Assembly (NCBI GenBank): GCA_041984585.1
Contig: JBHIXX010000061.1
Location: 1 to 5,697 of the forward strand
DNA from: Pseudolysinimonas_A sp041984585
Lineage (GTDB): Bacteria > Actinomycetota > Actinomycetes > Actinomycetales > Microbacteriaceae
Length of the DNA stretch: 5,697 nucleotides
Direction of reading: 5' to 3'
The notes below the pieces were generated by a model. That model saw only the letters and a program-made list of their open reading frames with translations. It had not been told where the DNA came from and did no database searches. Positions 1 to 4,665 of the stretch are shown piece by piece; position 1 is the first letter of the stretch, and every line of letters starts with the position of its first letter. The position numbers were made by a program, and so were the translations under genes.

Positions 1-41
1 AGGTTCACCGGATCGTTCCAGACGATGGTGACCCAGGGCAC
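1..41 (-). CDS. clpS: ATP-dependent Clp protease adaptor ClpS, N-terminal fragment (runs off the left edge)
   Basis: Only the N-terminus is present. The minus-strand frame reads PWVTIVWNDPVNL up to the window edge. This is the opening beta strand and the Asn-Asp-Pro motif typical of actinobacterial ClpS, the adaptor that hands N-degron substrates to the ClpAP/ClpCP protease. The start is unresolved. The only in-frame ATG, GTG or TTG between the edge and tRNA-His is the GTG at 41-39, which would leave one residue before PWVT and has no Shine-Dalgarno or TAnnnT box. The same frame continues open, with G or C in almost every third position, through an acidic stretch (DPDVDEATATVVAPD) back to about 128 and beyond, which looks like a normal ClpS N-terminal tail. 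Two ATGs at 79-77 and 73-71 are in a different frame. The gene follows tRNA-His on the same strand. Identity is fairly sure; the start is not. Confidence 0.7.
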   Translation of the reverse strand, partial: MPWVTIVWNDPVN

Positions 42-148
42 GTCGGGGGCGACGACGGTCGCCGTCGCCTCATCGACATCCGGATCCGCGACCGCGGGCT
101 CGGAGACCGAGAGGTCCCCGACCCGCGAAGCCGCGGCGGAGAAAGAAC

Positions 149-225
149 TGGGGTGGATGACGGGACTTGAACCCGCGACATCCGGCACCACAAGCCAGCG
201 CTCTACCAACTGAGCTACACCCACC
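149..225 (-). tRNA. tRNA-His (anticodon GTG)
   Basis: A full cloverleaf folds on the minus strand. The acceptor stem GTGGGTG (224-218) pairs with CATCCAC (159-153) with one G-T wobble. The D arm is GCTC/GAGC, the anticodon stem CTGGC/GCCGG, and the anticodon GTG lies at 191-189. The T arm is GCGGG/CCCGT with loop TTCAAGT. The base at 225 is G and can pair with the discriminator C at 152, which is the G-1:C73 pair that marks tRNA-His for its synthetase. The 3' CCA is encoded (151-149), unlike the other tRNA in this window. The limits given include G-1 and CCA. Confidence 0.97.
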
Positions 226-229
226 AGGC

Positions 230-242
230 GTTGCGAAGCAAC
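230..242 (-). other. Small hairpin in the presumed tRNA-His 5' leader
   Basis: GTTGC, a 3-nt loop and GCAAC form a perfect 5-bp stem between the orn stop codon and the 5' end of tRNA-His. It has no U-run, so it is a poor terminator. It would lie in the 5' leader that is removed from the tRNA precursor. Confidence 0.4.
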
Positions 243-248
243 CTGTCG

Positions 249-254
249 ATTGTA
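249..254 (-). promoter_or_regulatory. Probable -10 box of tRNA-His
   Basis: TACAAT on the minus strand matches TATAAT at five of six positions and lies 23 nt before G-1 of tRNA-His. Transcription would start near 242 and give a leader of about 16 nt. I see no good -35 box at 16-18 bp. Read-through from orn could also supply the tRNA. Confidence 0.5.
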
Positions 255-267
255 GGGCATCCGGCGC

Positions 268-891
268 TCAGCCGAGGCGCGCGGCCCAGTCGTCGATCGT
301 GCTCGTCGCCGCGGCCTGCGCGTCGTCGGTCGACGGCCCCGGGTCGGAGACGAAGACGGTGCGCCGGTAGTACTCCAGCTCGCGGATCGACTCGAGGATG
401 TCGGCCAGCGCGCGGTGGCCGCCGTTCTTGGCGGGGGCCTGGAAGTAGACCCGCGGGAACCAGCGCCGCGACAGCTCCTTGATGCTCGACACGTCGACGT
501 TGCGGTAGTGCAGGTGGGCGTCGATGCGCGGCATGTACTTGGCCAGGAACATGCGGTCGGTGCCGATGGTGTTGCCGGCGAGCGGGGCCGTGCCCGCGTC
601 GGGCACGAAGCGCTGCAGGTACTCCAGCACCTGATCCTCGGCGTCGCTCAGCGGGATGCCGCCGTCCAGCTCGTCAAGCAGCCCGCTCTCGCGATGCATG
701 TTCACGACGACGTCGCCCATGTGCGCCTTCGCGGCCTCGCTGGGGCGGATCACGACGCTGAACCCCGGGTCGAGCGGCACCAGGTCGTACCCGGTCACGA
801 CGACGGCGACCTCGACGAGCTCGTCGTGCTCGAGGTCGAGGCCGGTCATCTCGCAGTCGATCCAGACCAGCACGTCGGCGTGTGATGCCAT
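268..891 (-). CDS. orn: Oligoribonuclease (DEDDh 3'-5' exoribonuclease)
   Basis: Orn degrades 2-5 nt RNA oligonucleotides to mononucleotides, the last step of mRNA decay, and hydrolyses pGpG from cyclic-di-GMP turnover. It acts as a dimer in the cytoplasm. The 207-aa protein carries all DEDDh motifs: ExoI WIDCEMTGLD with D12 and E14, ExoII GNTIGTDRMFL with D112, and ExoIII GGHRALADI with H159 and D164. The family signatures KYMP (118-121), HYRNVDVSSIKEL (128-140) and ELEYYR (171-176) are also present. The core aligns in outline with the 181-aa E. coli enzyme; the extra length is a polar, Asp/Ala-rich C-terminal tail from about residue 182. The start at 891 is supported by a TAGGGT box 6 nt before the ATG, which suggests a leaderless mRNA. 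It sits between tRNA-Arg and tRNA-His on the same strand. Confidence is high. Confidence 0.97.
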   Translation of the reverse strand: MASHADVLVWIDCEMTGLDLEHDELVEVAVVVTGYDLVPLDPGFSVVIRPSEAAKAHMGDVVVNMHRESGLLDELDGGIPLSDAEDQVLEYLQRFVPDAGTAPLAGNTIGTDRMFLAKYMPRIDAHLHYRNVDVSSIKELSRRWFPRVYFQAPAKNGGHRALADILESIRELEYYRRTVFVSDPGPSTDDAQAAATSTIDDWAARLG

Positions 892-897
892 TCGTCC

Positions 898-903
898 ACC
901 CTA
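898..903 (-). promoter_or_regulatory. -10 box of orn (leaderless type)
   Basis: TAGGGT on the minus strand is followed by GGACGA (6 nt) and then the ATG of orn, placing the transcription start at or next to the A of the start codon. GGTGGA in the same stretch could also act as a weak Shine-Dalgarno sequence if transcription starts upstream. Confidence 0.55.
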
Positions 904-906
904 CTT

Positions 907-935
907 CGGCGCCCGGACCTCGCCGACGGGCGCCG
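907..935 (-). terminator. Inverted repeat between tRNA-Arg and orn, possible terminator
   Basis: CGGCGCCCG (907-915) and CGGGCGCCG (927-935) form a perfect 9-bp stem with an 11-nt loop. On the minus strand it lies about 30 nt beyond the 3' end of tRNA-Arg and just before the orn -10 box, where a terminator separating the two units would be expected. No U-run follows, as is common in high-GC actinomycetes, so termination is inferred. Confidence 0.45.
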
Positions 936-965
936 GGAGCGGCTCGCGCGACGGCGCCGACGGGG

Positions 966-1038
966 TGCCCCCGGGTGGATTCGAACCACCGACACGCGGA
1001 TTAGAAGGCCGCTGCTCTATCCCCTGAGCTACGGGGGC
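966..1038 (-). tRNA. tRNA-Arg (anticodon TCT)
   Basis: The minus strand folds into a 73-nt cloverleaf. The acceptor is GCCCCCG/CGGGGGC (1038-1032 with 973-967), the D arm GCTC/GAGC, the anticodon loop CTTCTAA with TCT at 1005-1003, and the T arm GGTGG/CCACC with loop TTCGAAT. The discriminator is A. CCA is not encoded: the bases after the discriminator read CCC. The anticodon stem GCGGC/TCCGC has a C-U mismatch at the pair next to the loop (31-39). It decodes AGA, a rare codon at this GC content. Confidence 0.96.
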
Positions 1039-1047
1039 GCGGCCCTC

Positions 1048-1053
1048 ATCCTA
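1048..1053 (-). promoter_or_regulatory. -10 box of tRNA-Arg
   Basis: TAGGAT on the minus strand lies 9 nt before the first base of tRNA-Arg, so transcription would start at or within a few bases of the mature 5' end. It sits 5 bp from the oppositely directed box of the lipoprotein gene. No clear -35 box is visible. Confidence 0.5.
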
Positions 1054-1058
1054 CGGAG

Positions 1059-1064
1059 TAGCCT
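1059..1064 (+). promoter_or_regulatory. -10 box of the lipoprotein gene (leaderless type)
   Basis: TAGCCT is followed by GAGCCGC (7 nt) and the ATG at 1072. This spacing puts transcription initiation at the start codon and favours 1072 over the ATG at 1081. A GGAG at 1055-1058 is too far from the ATG (13 nt) for a good Shine-Dalgarno sequence. Confidence 0.55.
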
Positions 1065-1071
1065 GAGCCGC

Positions 1072-1473
1072 ATGCGGGGGATGAAGAACGCTCGGAACGG
1101 CCTGGTCGCGACGATCGCCACCGGGGTGCTGCTCGCGTCGGCGCTGGCCGGCTGCGCGCCCGACCGCAACCCGGTCGCCACCTTCCAGGTGATCGACGAG
1201 ACCTACAAGATCGAGCTCGCCACGCCGGAACTGGTGGAGCACGCGCAGGCACTGCTCGACGGCGAGCAGGTCGCCGCGATCCCGAACGGCACCGTCGTGC
1301 GCGGCGACTCGGGGGTGAACGCGCCCTGGTCGTGGCACATCGACCCGCAGAGCCTCGAGTTCGCCGAGATCACCATCGAGGTGTGCGACGGGCTGCCGTC
1401 CTACGTCGAGGACGAGATCGTGACCAGCCCGAACTTCTGCCCCTGGTCGGCGCAGATCATCTCCATCGATTGA
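1072..1473 (+). CDS. Small secreted lipoprotein with BP74 N-terminal-like domain
   Basis: This 133-aa protein has a classic lipoprotein signal peptide: basic residues at 2-8 (R2, K5, R8), a hydrophobic core at 11-24 and the lipobox LAGC with lipidated Cys28. The mature part (about 105 aa) should be anchored on the outer face of the membrane. It resembles, from memory, the BP74 N-terminal domain family, named after a Dictyostelium protein and found in actinomycete secreted proteins often annotated as calmodulin-binding. The shared features are FQVIDETYKIEL (38-49), an AQALLDGE helix (58-65), APWSWHIDP (84-92), IEVCD (102-106) and FCPWSA (122-127). C105 and C123 could form a disulfide outside the cell. 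The molecular function is unknown and calcium or calmodulin binding should not be assumed. It is a single gene, divergent from tRNA-Arg, and its last codons ATCGATTGA are also the first bases of the repeat array that follows. Confidence 0.85.
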   Translation: MRGMKNARNGLVATIATGVLLASALAGCAPDRNPVATFQVIDETYKIELATPELVEHAQALLDGEQVAAIPNGTVVRGDSGVNAPWSWHIDPQSLEFAEITIEVCDGLPSYVEDEIVTSPNFCPWSAQIISID

Positions 1474-1592
1474 CCCCGCCAGACGGGCGGCGAATCGACC
1501 GAGCCCGCCTGCCGGGCGGCGAATCGATTGACCCGCCCTGGGGGCCCCGCCTCGCGGGCGGCGAATCGACTGAGCCCGCCCGGCAGGCGGGA
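1465..1592 (+). repeat. Four-unit tandem palindromic repeat array between convergent genes
   Basis: Units begin ATCGAYYGA (Y is C or T) and, in the first three, end GGGCGGCGA: 1465-1493 (29 nt), 1494-1522 (29 nt), 1523-1564 (42 nt, with about 13 extra bases including GGGGCCCC) and 1565-1592 (28 nt, ending GGCGGGA). A fifth partial start, GTCGACT, follows. Each unit holds a GC-rich hairpin: CCGCC/GGCGG in unit 1, CCGCC/GGCGG or GCCCG/CGGGC in unit 2, CCCGC/GCGGG in unit 3, and CCCGCC/GGCGGG in unit 4. Unit 1 starts inside the lipoprotein CDS and supplies its TGA stop. The array fills the whole gap to the stop of the convergent gene at 1598. It could act as a bidirectional terminator; no U-runs are present, so this is inferred from position. 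Confidence 0.85.
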
Positions 1593-1597
1593 GTCGA

Positions 1598-2086
1598 CTA
1601 GATGAGCGGCGACCCGATGTCGAGGTCGGTCGCGAACAGCTTGCGCGCCTTCTGCGGGCGGTGCAGCCAGCGCGCCAGCCGCTCCCGGTAGGCGTCGAGC
1701 ACGTCGTCGACCGGAGTTCCCTCGGGGGCGGCGCGCATCGCGGCGAGCTGCCGCTCCGCCCAGTCGGCGGCGAGCGAGGCCCCGGATGCCGGCAGCAGCC
1801 GGGTGGCGATGTCGGCCTGCGCGGCGAGAAGCTCCCCGTGCTCGCGGGCCGCGGGGCCCTGCTGGCGCCAGCGGCTCGCGTTGGTGCCGGCCGCGACGAG
1901 CGCCGCGACCGCCGTCGTCCGTGCGTCGCGGTCGTGCTGGGCGATCACCCGGCGGCTCGCGTCACGCGCGATGCCGGCGCCGATCAGACCCGCGACGACG
2001 ATCGCGACGAACGGGATGATCGCGCCGCTGAGGATGCGCCATCCGTCGTCGGATGCGAACCAGTCGACCAGATCGTTCCACCCCAT
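1598..2086 (-). CDS. Uncharacterised 162-aa protein with one N-terminal membrane helix
   Basis: I do not recognise a named family. A short N-terminus with W3, W9 and W16 is followed by one strong transmembrane segment (about residues 19-40, from LSGAIIPF to GLIGAGIA). A long Ala/Arg-rich, mainly helical region (41-150) follows, then a short tail ending DLDIGSPLI. The positive cluster RDASRR right after the helix suggests the C-terminal part is cytoplasmic. The soluble region could form a coiled coil or helical bundle. The start at 2086 is chosen because a TACGGT box lies 6 nt upstream and the protein then begins just before its membrane helix; the open frame extends further upstream without a better start. 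It is the last gene of the minus-strand run, 38 nt after the 87-aa gene, and meets the repeat array at its stop. Confidence 0.82.
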   Translation of the reverse strand: MGWNDLVDWFASDDGWRILSGAIIPFVAIVVAGLIGAGIARDASRRVIAQHDRDARTTAVAALVAAGTNASRWRQQGPAAREHGELLAAQADIATRLLPASGASLAADWAERQLAAMRAAPEGTPVDDVLDAYRERLARWLHRPQKARKLFATDLDIGSPLI

Positions 2087-2092
2087 GCGGGC

Positions 2093-2098
2093 ACCGTA
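2093..2098 (-). promoter_or_regulatory. -10 box of the 162-aa membrane protein gene (leaderless type)
   Basis: TACGGT on the minus strand is followed by GCCCGC (6 nt) and then the ATG at 2086. The box fits TAnnnT and the spacing fits leaderless initiation. No Shine-Dalgarno sequence is present. Confidence 0.5.
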
Positions 2099-2124
2099 GC
2101 AGCGGGTCGGATGGGCGGGTGTGT

Positions 2125-2388
2125 TCAGCCGAAACGGATGGCGTCGACCGCCTCGCCGGGGGTGGCGAAGTCGCCCAGCATCCGGAATCCGCGCTCGCGC
2201 ACCGAGAACCGCTTGCCGCGGTAGCGCGGACCGGTCGGCCCGTCGATCTGCTCGAGGTGGCCGAACACGAGTCCGTCGCGACCGGTGACCCGCCACTGCC
2301 CCCCGTTGAGCGGCACGAGCGTCAAGCCGAGCGCGCAGAGGTCGCGGCCGGGCACGTCGAGCGGGCGGGCGGGGGCGAGCAGGTCCAT
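2125..2388 (-). CDS. Uncharacterised 87-aa protein
   Basis: I do not recognise this small protein. It has no signal peptide or membrane helix. The sequence suggests a compact mostly beta fold: GQWRVTGRDGLVFGHLEQI (30-48) looks like two strands with a turn, then a basic stretch, RYRGKRFSVRERGFRML, and a final helix (ATPGEAVDAIRF) ending at the stop. The arrangement of strands, a basic loop and a helix that starts with a pseudo-repeated 'EAVDAI' segment is common in small actinobacterial proteins of unknown role. The start at 2388 is supported by TAGTTT placed 7 nt before the ATG. The TAG of that box is also the stop codon of the upstream EamA gene, so the two genes are tightly packed. G+C at third positions is high, like its neighbours, which supports real coding. 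Confidence 0.8.
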   Translation of the reverse strand: MDLLAPARPLDVPGRDLCALGLTLVPLNGGQWRVTGRDGLVFGHLEQIDGPTGPRYRGKRFSVRERGFRMLGDFATPGEAVDAIRFG

Positions 2389-2395
2389 GCCCGCG

Positions 2396-2401
2396 AAACT
2401 A
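2396..2401 (-). promoter_or_regulatory. -10 box of the 87-aa gene, overlapping the EamA stop codon
   Basis: TAGTTT on the minus strand (2401-2396) is followed by CGCGGGC (7 nt) and the ATG at 2388. Its first three bases are the TAG stop of the EamA gene. This would let the 87-aa gene be transcribed as a leaderless mRNA independently of the upstream pair. Confidence 0.5.
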
Positions 2402-3499
2402 TGTTCGACCGCCGACATCGGGGGCGAGGCCGTCCGGGGCGACATCGTCGGGGGAGACACCCGCCCCGAGATGCCCGGGGTCGACGTAGTCCGGGTCGGG
2501 CACGGGACCCGGTGGGTCGTCGGGCAGGATCGGCAGCGGACCGGTCGGCAGCGTGAGGTCGGCGTCGACGACCTTGCCCGCACGGGCGGTCTGCGCCACG
2601 ACGATTCCGGCGAGCACCGCCGCCGCGCCGAGCAGCTGCCAGGTGTCGAGTCCCTCGCCCAGCCAGAGCCACGCGACGGCGAAGGCGAACAGCACCTCGG
2701 CCGACGCCGCCACCCCCGCCGCGGTCGCGGTGAGGTGCCGCAGCGCGGCGAAGGAGAGCGAGAACGACAGGAACGAGCCGAACACGATGGTGACCACCAG
2801 CAGCAGCCACATCGGCAGTTCGAGGTCGCCGTGGGCGCCGCCCACCTGGATGCCGGTGGCGAAGGTCGCCGGGTCGAGGGTCCACCATCCGGAGAACACC
2901 GCCCAGAACAGCCCGGCGAACAGCATCGTCCAGAACGCCACCGCCATCGGCGAGGAGGCCGAGACCTGCCGCTCGCCGACGACGAAGTAGACGGTCAGCG
3001 AGACCGCCGCGCCGAGCGCGAACACCACGCCGAGCGCGTCGAGGTGGCTGTCCCACACCCGCGCGACGACGGCCAGCCCGGCGAGCACGCAGGCGATGGC
3101 GATCCACAGTCGCGGCTTCACCCGCTCGCGGAAGACGATCAGTCCCACCAGCGGCACCATCAGCACGGCCATGTACTCGAGCAGCAGGGTGATGCCGACC
3201 GGCAACCGGCCGAGCGCGGCGGCGTACAGCGCCTGGAGCAGGGCCACACCCGTGATGCCGAGCACCGCCATCACCAGCATCTGCCGGGGCCGGATGCGGA
3301 AGGCGCTGCGGTCGGTGACGAGCAGCACCAGTCCGGCCAGCACGGCCGTGCCGAGCGTGCGGAGCAGGGTGAGCTGCGGGGCGGAGAGTCCGTCCTCGCC
3401 GACGAGCAGCTTGGTGAGGCTGCCGTTGGCGCCGAACAGCAGCGCGCCGGTCAGGGCGTAGACGAATCCGAGACGGAGCCGGGGTTCGCGGGCGTTCAC
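2399..3499 (-). CDS. EamA/DMT-family transporter with Pro/Asp-rich C-terminal tail
   Basis: This 366-aa integral membrane protein belongs to the drug/metabolite transporter superfamily (EamA, formerly DUF6), whose members export amino acids, metabolites or drugs. About ten transmembrane helices are visible at roughly 12-30, 41-61, 74-94, 101-123, 131-147, 155-175, 185-204, 229-250, 258-280 and 286-304, as two five-helix repeats. The motif LLEYMAVLMVPLVGLIVFRE (106-125) and the later AEVLFAFAVAWLWLGE (267-282) are the equivalent conserved segments of each repeat. Residues 308-366 form a soluble tail rich in Pro, Asp and Gly, longer than usual for the family. The start is the GTG at 3499, which overlaps the TGA of the aldo/keto reductase as GTGA. 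There is no Shine-Dalgarno sequence, so translation is probably coupled. The substrate cannot be read from the sequence. Confidence 0.93.
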   Translation of the reverse strand: MNAREPRLRLGFVYALTGALLFGANGSLTKLLVGEDGLSAPQLTLLRTLGTAVLAGLVLLVTDRSAFRIRPRQMLVMAVLGITGVALLQALYAAALGRLPVGITLLLEYMAVLMVPLVGLIVFRERVKPRLWIAIACVLAGLAVVARVWDSHLDALGVVFALGAAVSLTVYFVVGERQVSASSPMAVAFWTMLFAGLFWAVFSGWWTLDPATFATGIQVGGAHGDLELPMWLLLVVTIVFGSFLSFSLSFAALRHLTATAAGVAASAEVLFAFAVAWLWLGEGLDTWQLLGAAAVLAGIVVAQTARAGKVVDADLTLPTGPLPILPDDPPGPVPDPDYVDPGHLGAGVSPDDVAPDGLAPDVGGRT

Positions 3500-4527
3500 C
3501 TGAACGCGCGGTTCGCGAGACCGTCGACCGCGTGCGGCTCGATCGCCGCCAACTCGTCGTCGGTGAGGTCGGCCCCGGCGAGCGCGCCCAGGCTGGACTC
3601 CAGCTGCGCCACGCTCGACGCCCCGATGAGGGCGCTGGTGACGCCCGGATGCCGCAGCACCCAGGTGAGTGCGAGCTGGGCGAGCGTCTGCCCCCGTGCC
3701 GTCGCGATCTCCAGCAGGGCACGGGCGTGCTCCAGGTAGTCGGGGGTGATGTTCTGCTCGGTGATCCAGCGCCCCTCCGCCGCACGCGAGTCGGCGGGCA
3801 CGCCGTCGAGGTAGCGGTCGGTGAGCATCCCCTGCGCGAGCGGCGAGAACACGATGGCGCCCGCCCCGAACTCGTCGAGCACCGGCAGCAGGCCGCCCTC
3901 CACCTTCTCGCGGTCGAACATGTTGTAGCGCGGCTGGTGGATGAGCAGCGGAACCCCCTCCGCCCGCAACGCGGTCGCCGCGGCGCGGGTCTGCTCGGGG
4001 TCGTAGTTCGAGATGCCGGCGTAGAGCGCCTTGCCGCTGCGCACCGCCTGTGCGAGGGCGCCCATCGTCTCCTCGATCGGCGTCTCGGGGTCGGGGCGGT
4101 GGTGGTAGAAGATGTCGACGTAGTCGAGCCCCATCCGCTGCAGCGAGGCGTCGAGGCTCGACAGCACGTACTTGCGCGAGCCCCAGTCGCCGTAGGGGCC
4201 GGGGTGCATGAAGAAGCCGGCCTTCGACGAGATGATCAGCTCGTCGCGGTAGCCGCGCAGGTCGAGGTCGAGGATGCGGCCGAAGTTGCGCTCCGCCGAC
4301 CCGCCGGGAGGGCCGTAGTTGTTGGCCAGGTCGAAGTGGGTCACGCCGAGGTCGAACGCGCGGCGCAGGATCGCGCGCTGCCCGTCGAGAGGGCGGTCGT
4401 CGCCGAAGTTGTTCCACAGTCCGAGGGAGATGCGCGGCAGGCGCAGCCCGCTGCGTCCGGTGCGCACGTACGCCATCCGGTCGTAGCGGTCGGCGGCGGC
4501 GTACGGGTGGGGCAGTTCGGTGGCCAT
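3496..4527 (-). CDS. Aldo/keto reductase, YghZ type (L-glyceraldehyde 3-phosphate reductase-like)
   Basis: This 343-aa NADPH-dependent oxidoreductase closely follows E. coli YghZ (Gpr, 346 aa), which reduces L-glyceraldehyde 3-phosphate and methylglyoxal. Shared landmarks are SGLRLPRISLGLWNNFG (26-42), FDLGVTHFDLANNYGPP (58-74), ISSKAG (99-104), SRKYVLSSLDASLQRMGL (117-134), DIFYHHRPD (138-146) and IGASSVAQLE (301-310). The catalytic tetrad is D66, Y71, K102 and H143; the region around 301-310 binds the NADPH phosphate. The family also includes the potassium channel beta subunits. The start at 4527 is supported by TAGTCT 6 nt upstream and by alignment with the family N-terminus. The gene is the first of a two-gene operon with the EamA transporter and is divergent from msrA. 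The physiological substrate here is inferred from the family only. Confidence 0.95.
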   Translation of the reverse strand: MATELPHPYAAADRYDRMAYVRTGRSGLRLPRISLGLWNNFGDDRPLDGQRAILRRAFDLGVTHFDLANNYGPPGGSAERNFGRILDLDLRGYRDELIISSKAGFFMHPGPYGDWGSRKYVLSSLDASLQRMGLDYVDIFYHHRPDPETPIEETMGALAQAVRSGKALYAGISNYDPEQTRAAATALRAEGVPLLIHQPRYNMFDREKVEGGLLPVLDEFGAGAIVFSPLAQGMLTDRYLDGVPADSRAAEGRWITEQNITPDYLEHARALLEIATARGQTLAQLALTWVLRHPGVTSALIGASSVAQLESSLGALAGADLTDDELAAIEPHAVDGLANRAFR

Positions 4528-4533
4528 CTGCTC

Positions 4534-4539
4534 AGACTA
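4534..4539 (-). promoter_or_regulatory. -10 box of the aldo/keto reductase-EamA operon (leaderless type)
   Basis: TAGTCT on the minus strand is followed by GAGCAG (6 nt) and the ATG at 4527. No Shine-Dalgarno sequence is present. It shares the 144-nt divergent region with the msrA promoter. Confidence 0.6.
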
Positions 4540-4617
4540 GGCATCGCGCGGCCCGCGCCCGGACGCGCGCCCGTCGGCGGCGGGAACTTCCTCGGCCGTC
4601 CCGGCGTTGTCCTCGAT

Positions 4618-4636
4618 GCGTCCCCGATCGGGACGC
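4618..4636. promoter_or_regulatory. Palindrome upstream of msrA, candidate operator
   Basis: GCGTCCC (4618-4624) and GGGACGC (4630-4636) are perfect 7-bp inverted arms around a 5-bp centre, and the core CCCGATCGGG (4623-4632) is itself a perfect palindrome. It ends 23 bp before the msrA -10 box, immediately upstream of where the -35 element should lie. This is a usual place for a dimeric regulator. No regulator is identified. Confidence 0.35.
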
Positions 4637-4659
4637 GGCCCCTCGGGTCCACAGGAAAG

Positions 4660-4665
4660 TAGGGT
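4660..4665 (+). promoter_or_regulatory. -10 box of msrA (leaderless type)
   Basis: TAGGGT is followed by TCCACC (6 nt) and the ATG at 4672. An AGGAAAG at 4653-4659 is 12 nt from the ATG and overlaps the promoter region, so it is unlikely to be the ribosome binding site. Confidence 0.55.

Noticed and set aside
71..79. ATG codons at 79-77 and 73-71 as clpS starts
   Set aside because: They are one frame off and would give an Arg-rich peptide (MSMRRRRPSS) that does not lead into the ClpS motif without a frameshift.
99..111. CTCGG/CCGAG hairpin as a terminator after tRNA-His
   Set aside because: Only 5 bp with a 3-nt loop, no U-run, and it lies inside what looks like the ClpS coding frame.
1081..1083. 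ATG at 1081 as the lipoprotein start
   Set aside because: Possible, since MKNARN also makes a good signal peptide start, but the TAnnnT box is spaced for 1072.
1465..1600. A short CRISPR array
   Set aside because: Units are directly adjacent with no unique spacers, and each unit is itself a GC-rich hairpin. No cas gene is present.
2089..2296. Upstream extension of the 162-aa protein frame to 2296
   Set aside because: It would overlap most of the 87-aa gene and encodes an Arg-rich stretch; the start at 2086 has a TAnnnT box and precedes the membrane helix.
2285..3739. A 484-codon plus-strand open frame opposite the EamA gene
   Set aside because: It is very rich in Arg, His, Glu, Gly and Gln with no domain. 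It lies antisense to a clear ten-helix transporter and ends inside the aldo/keto reductase; long antisense frames are expected at this GC content.
3500..4417. Upstream extension of the EamA reading frame, giving a 672-residue protein
   Set aside because: The extension is an Arg/Pro-rich shadow of the aldo/keto reductase gene. The family length and the GTGA overlap place the start at 3499.
4653..4659. AGGAAAG as the msrA ribosome binding site
   Set aside because: It is 12 nt from the ATG, and the -10 box lies between it and the start, so a leaderless transcript would not contain it.
3532..4662. A 376-codon plus-strand open frame opposite the aldo/keto reductase
   Set aside because: Low-complexity Val/Glu/Arg/His composition, no recognisable motif, and the opposite strand carries a complete catalytic tetrad and family signatures.
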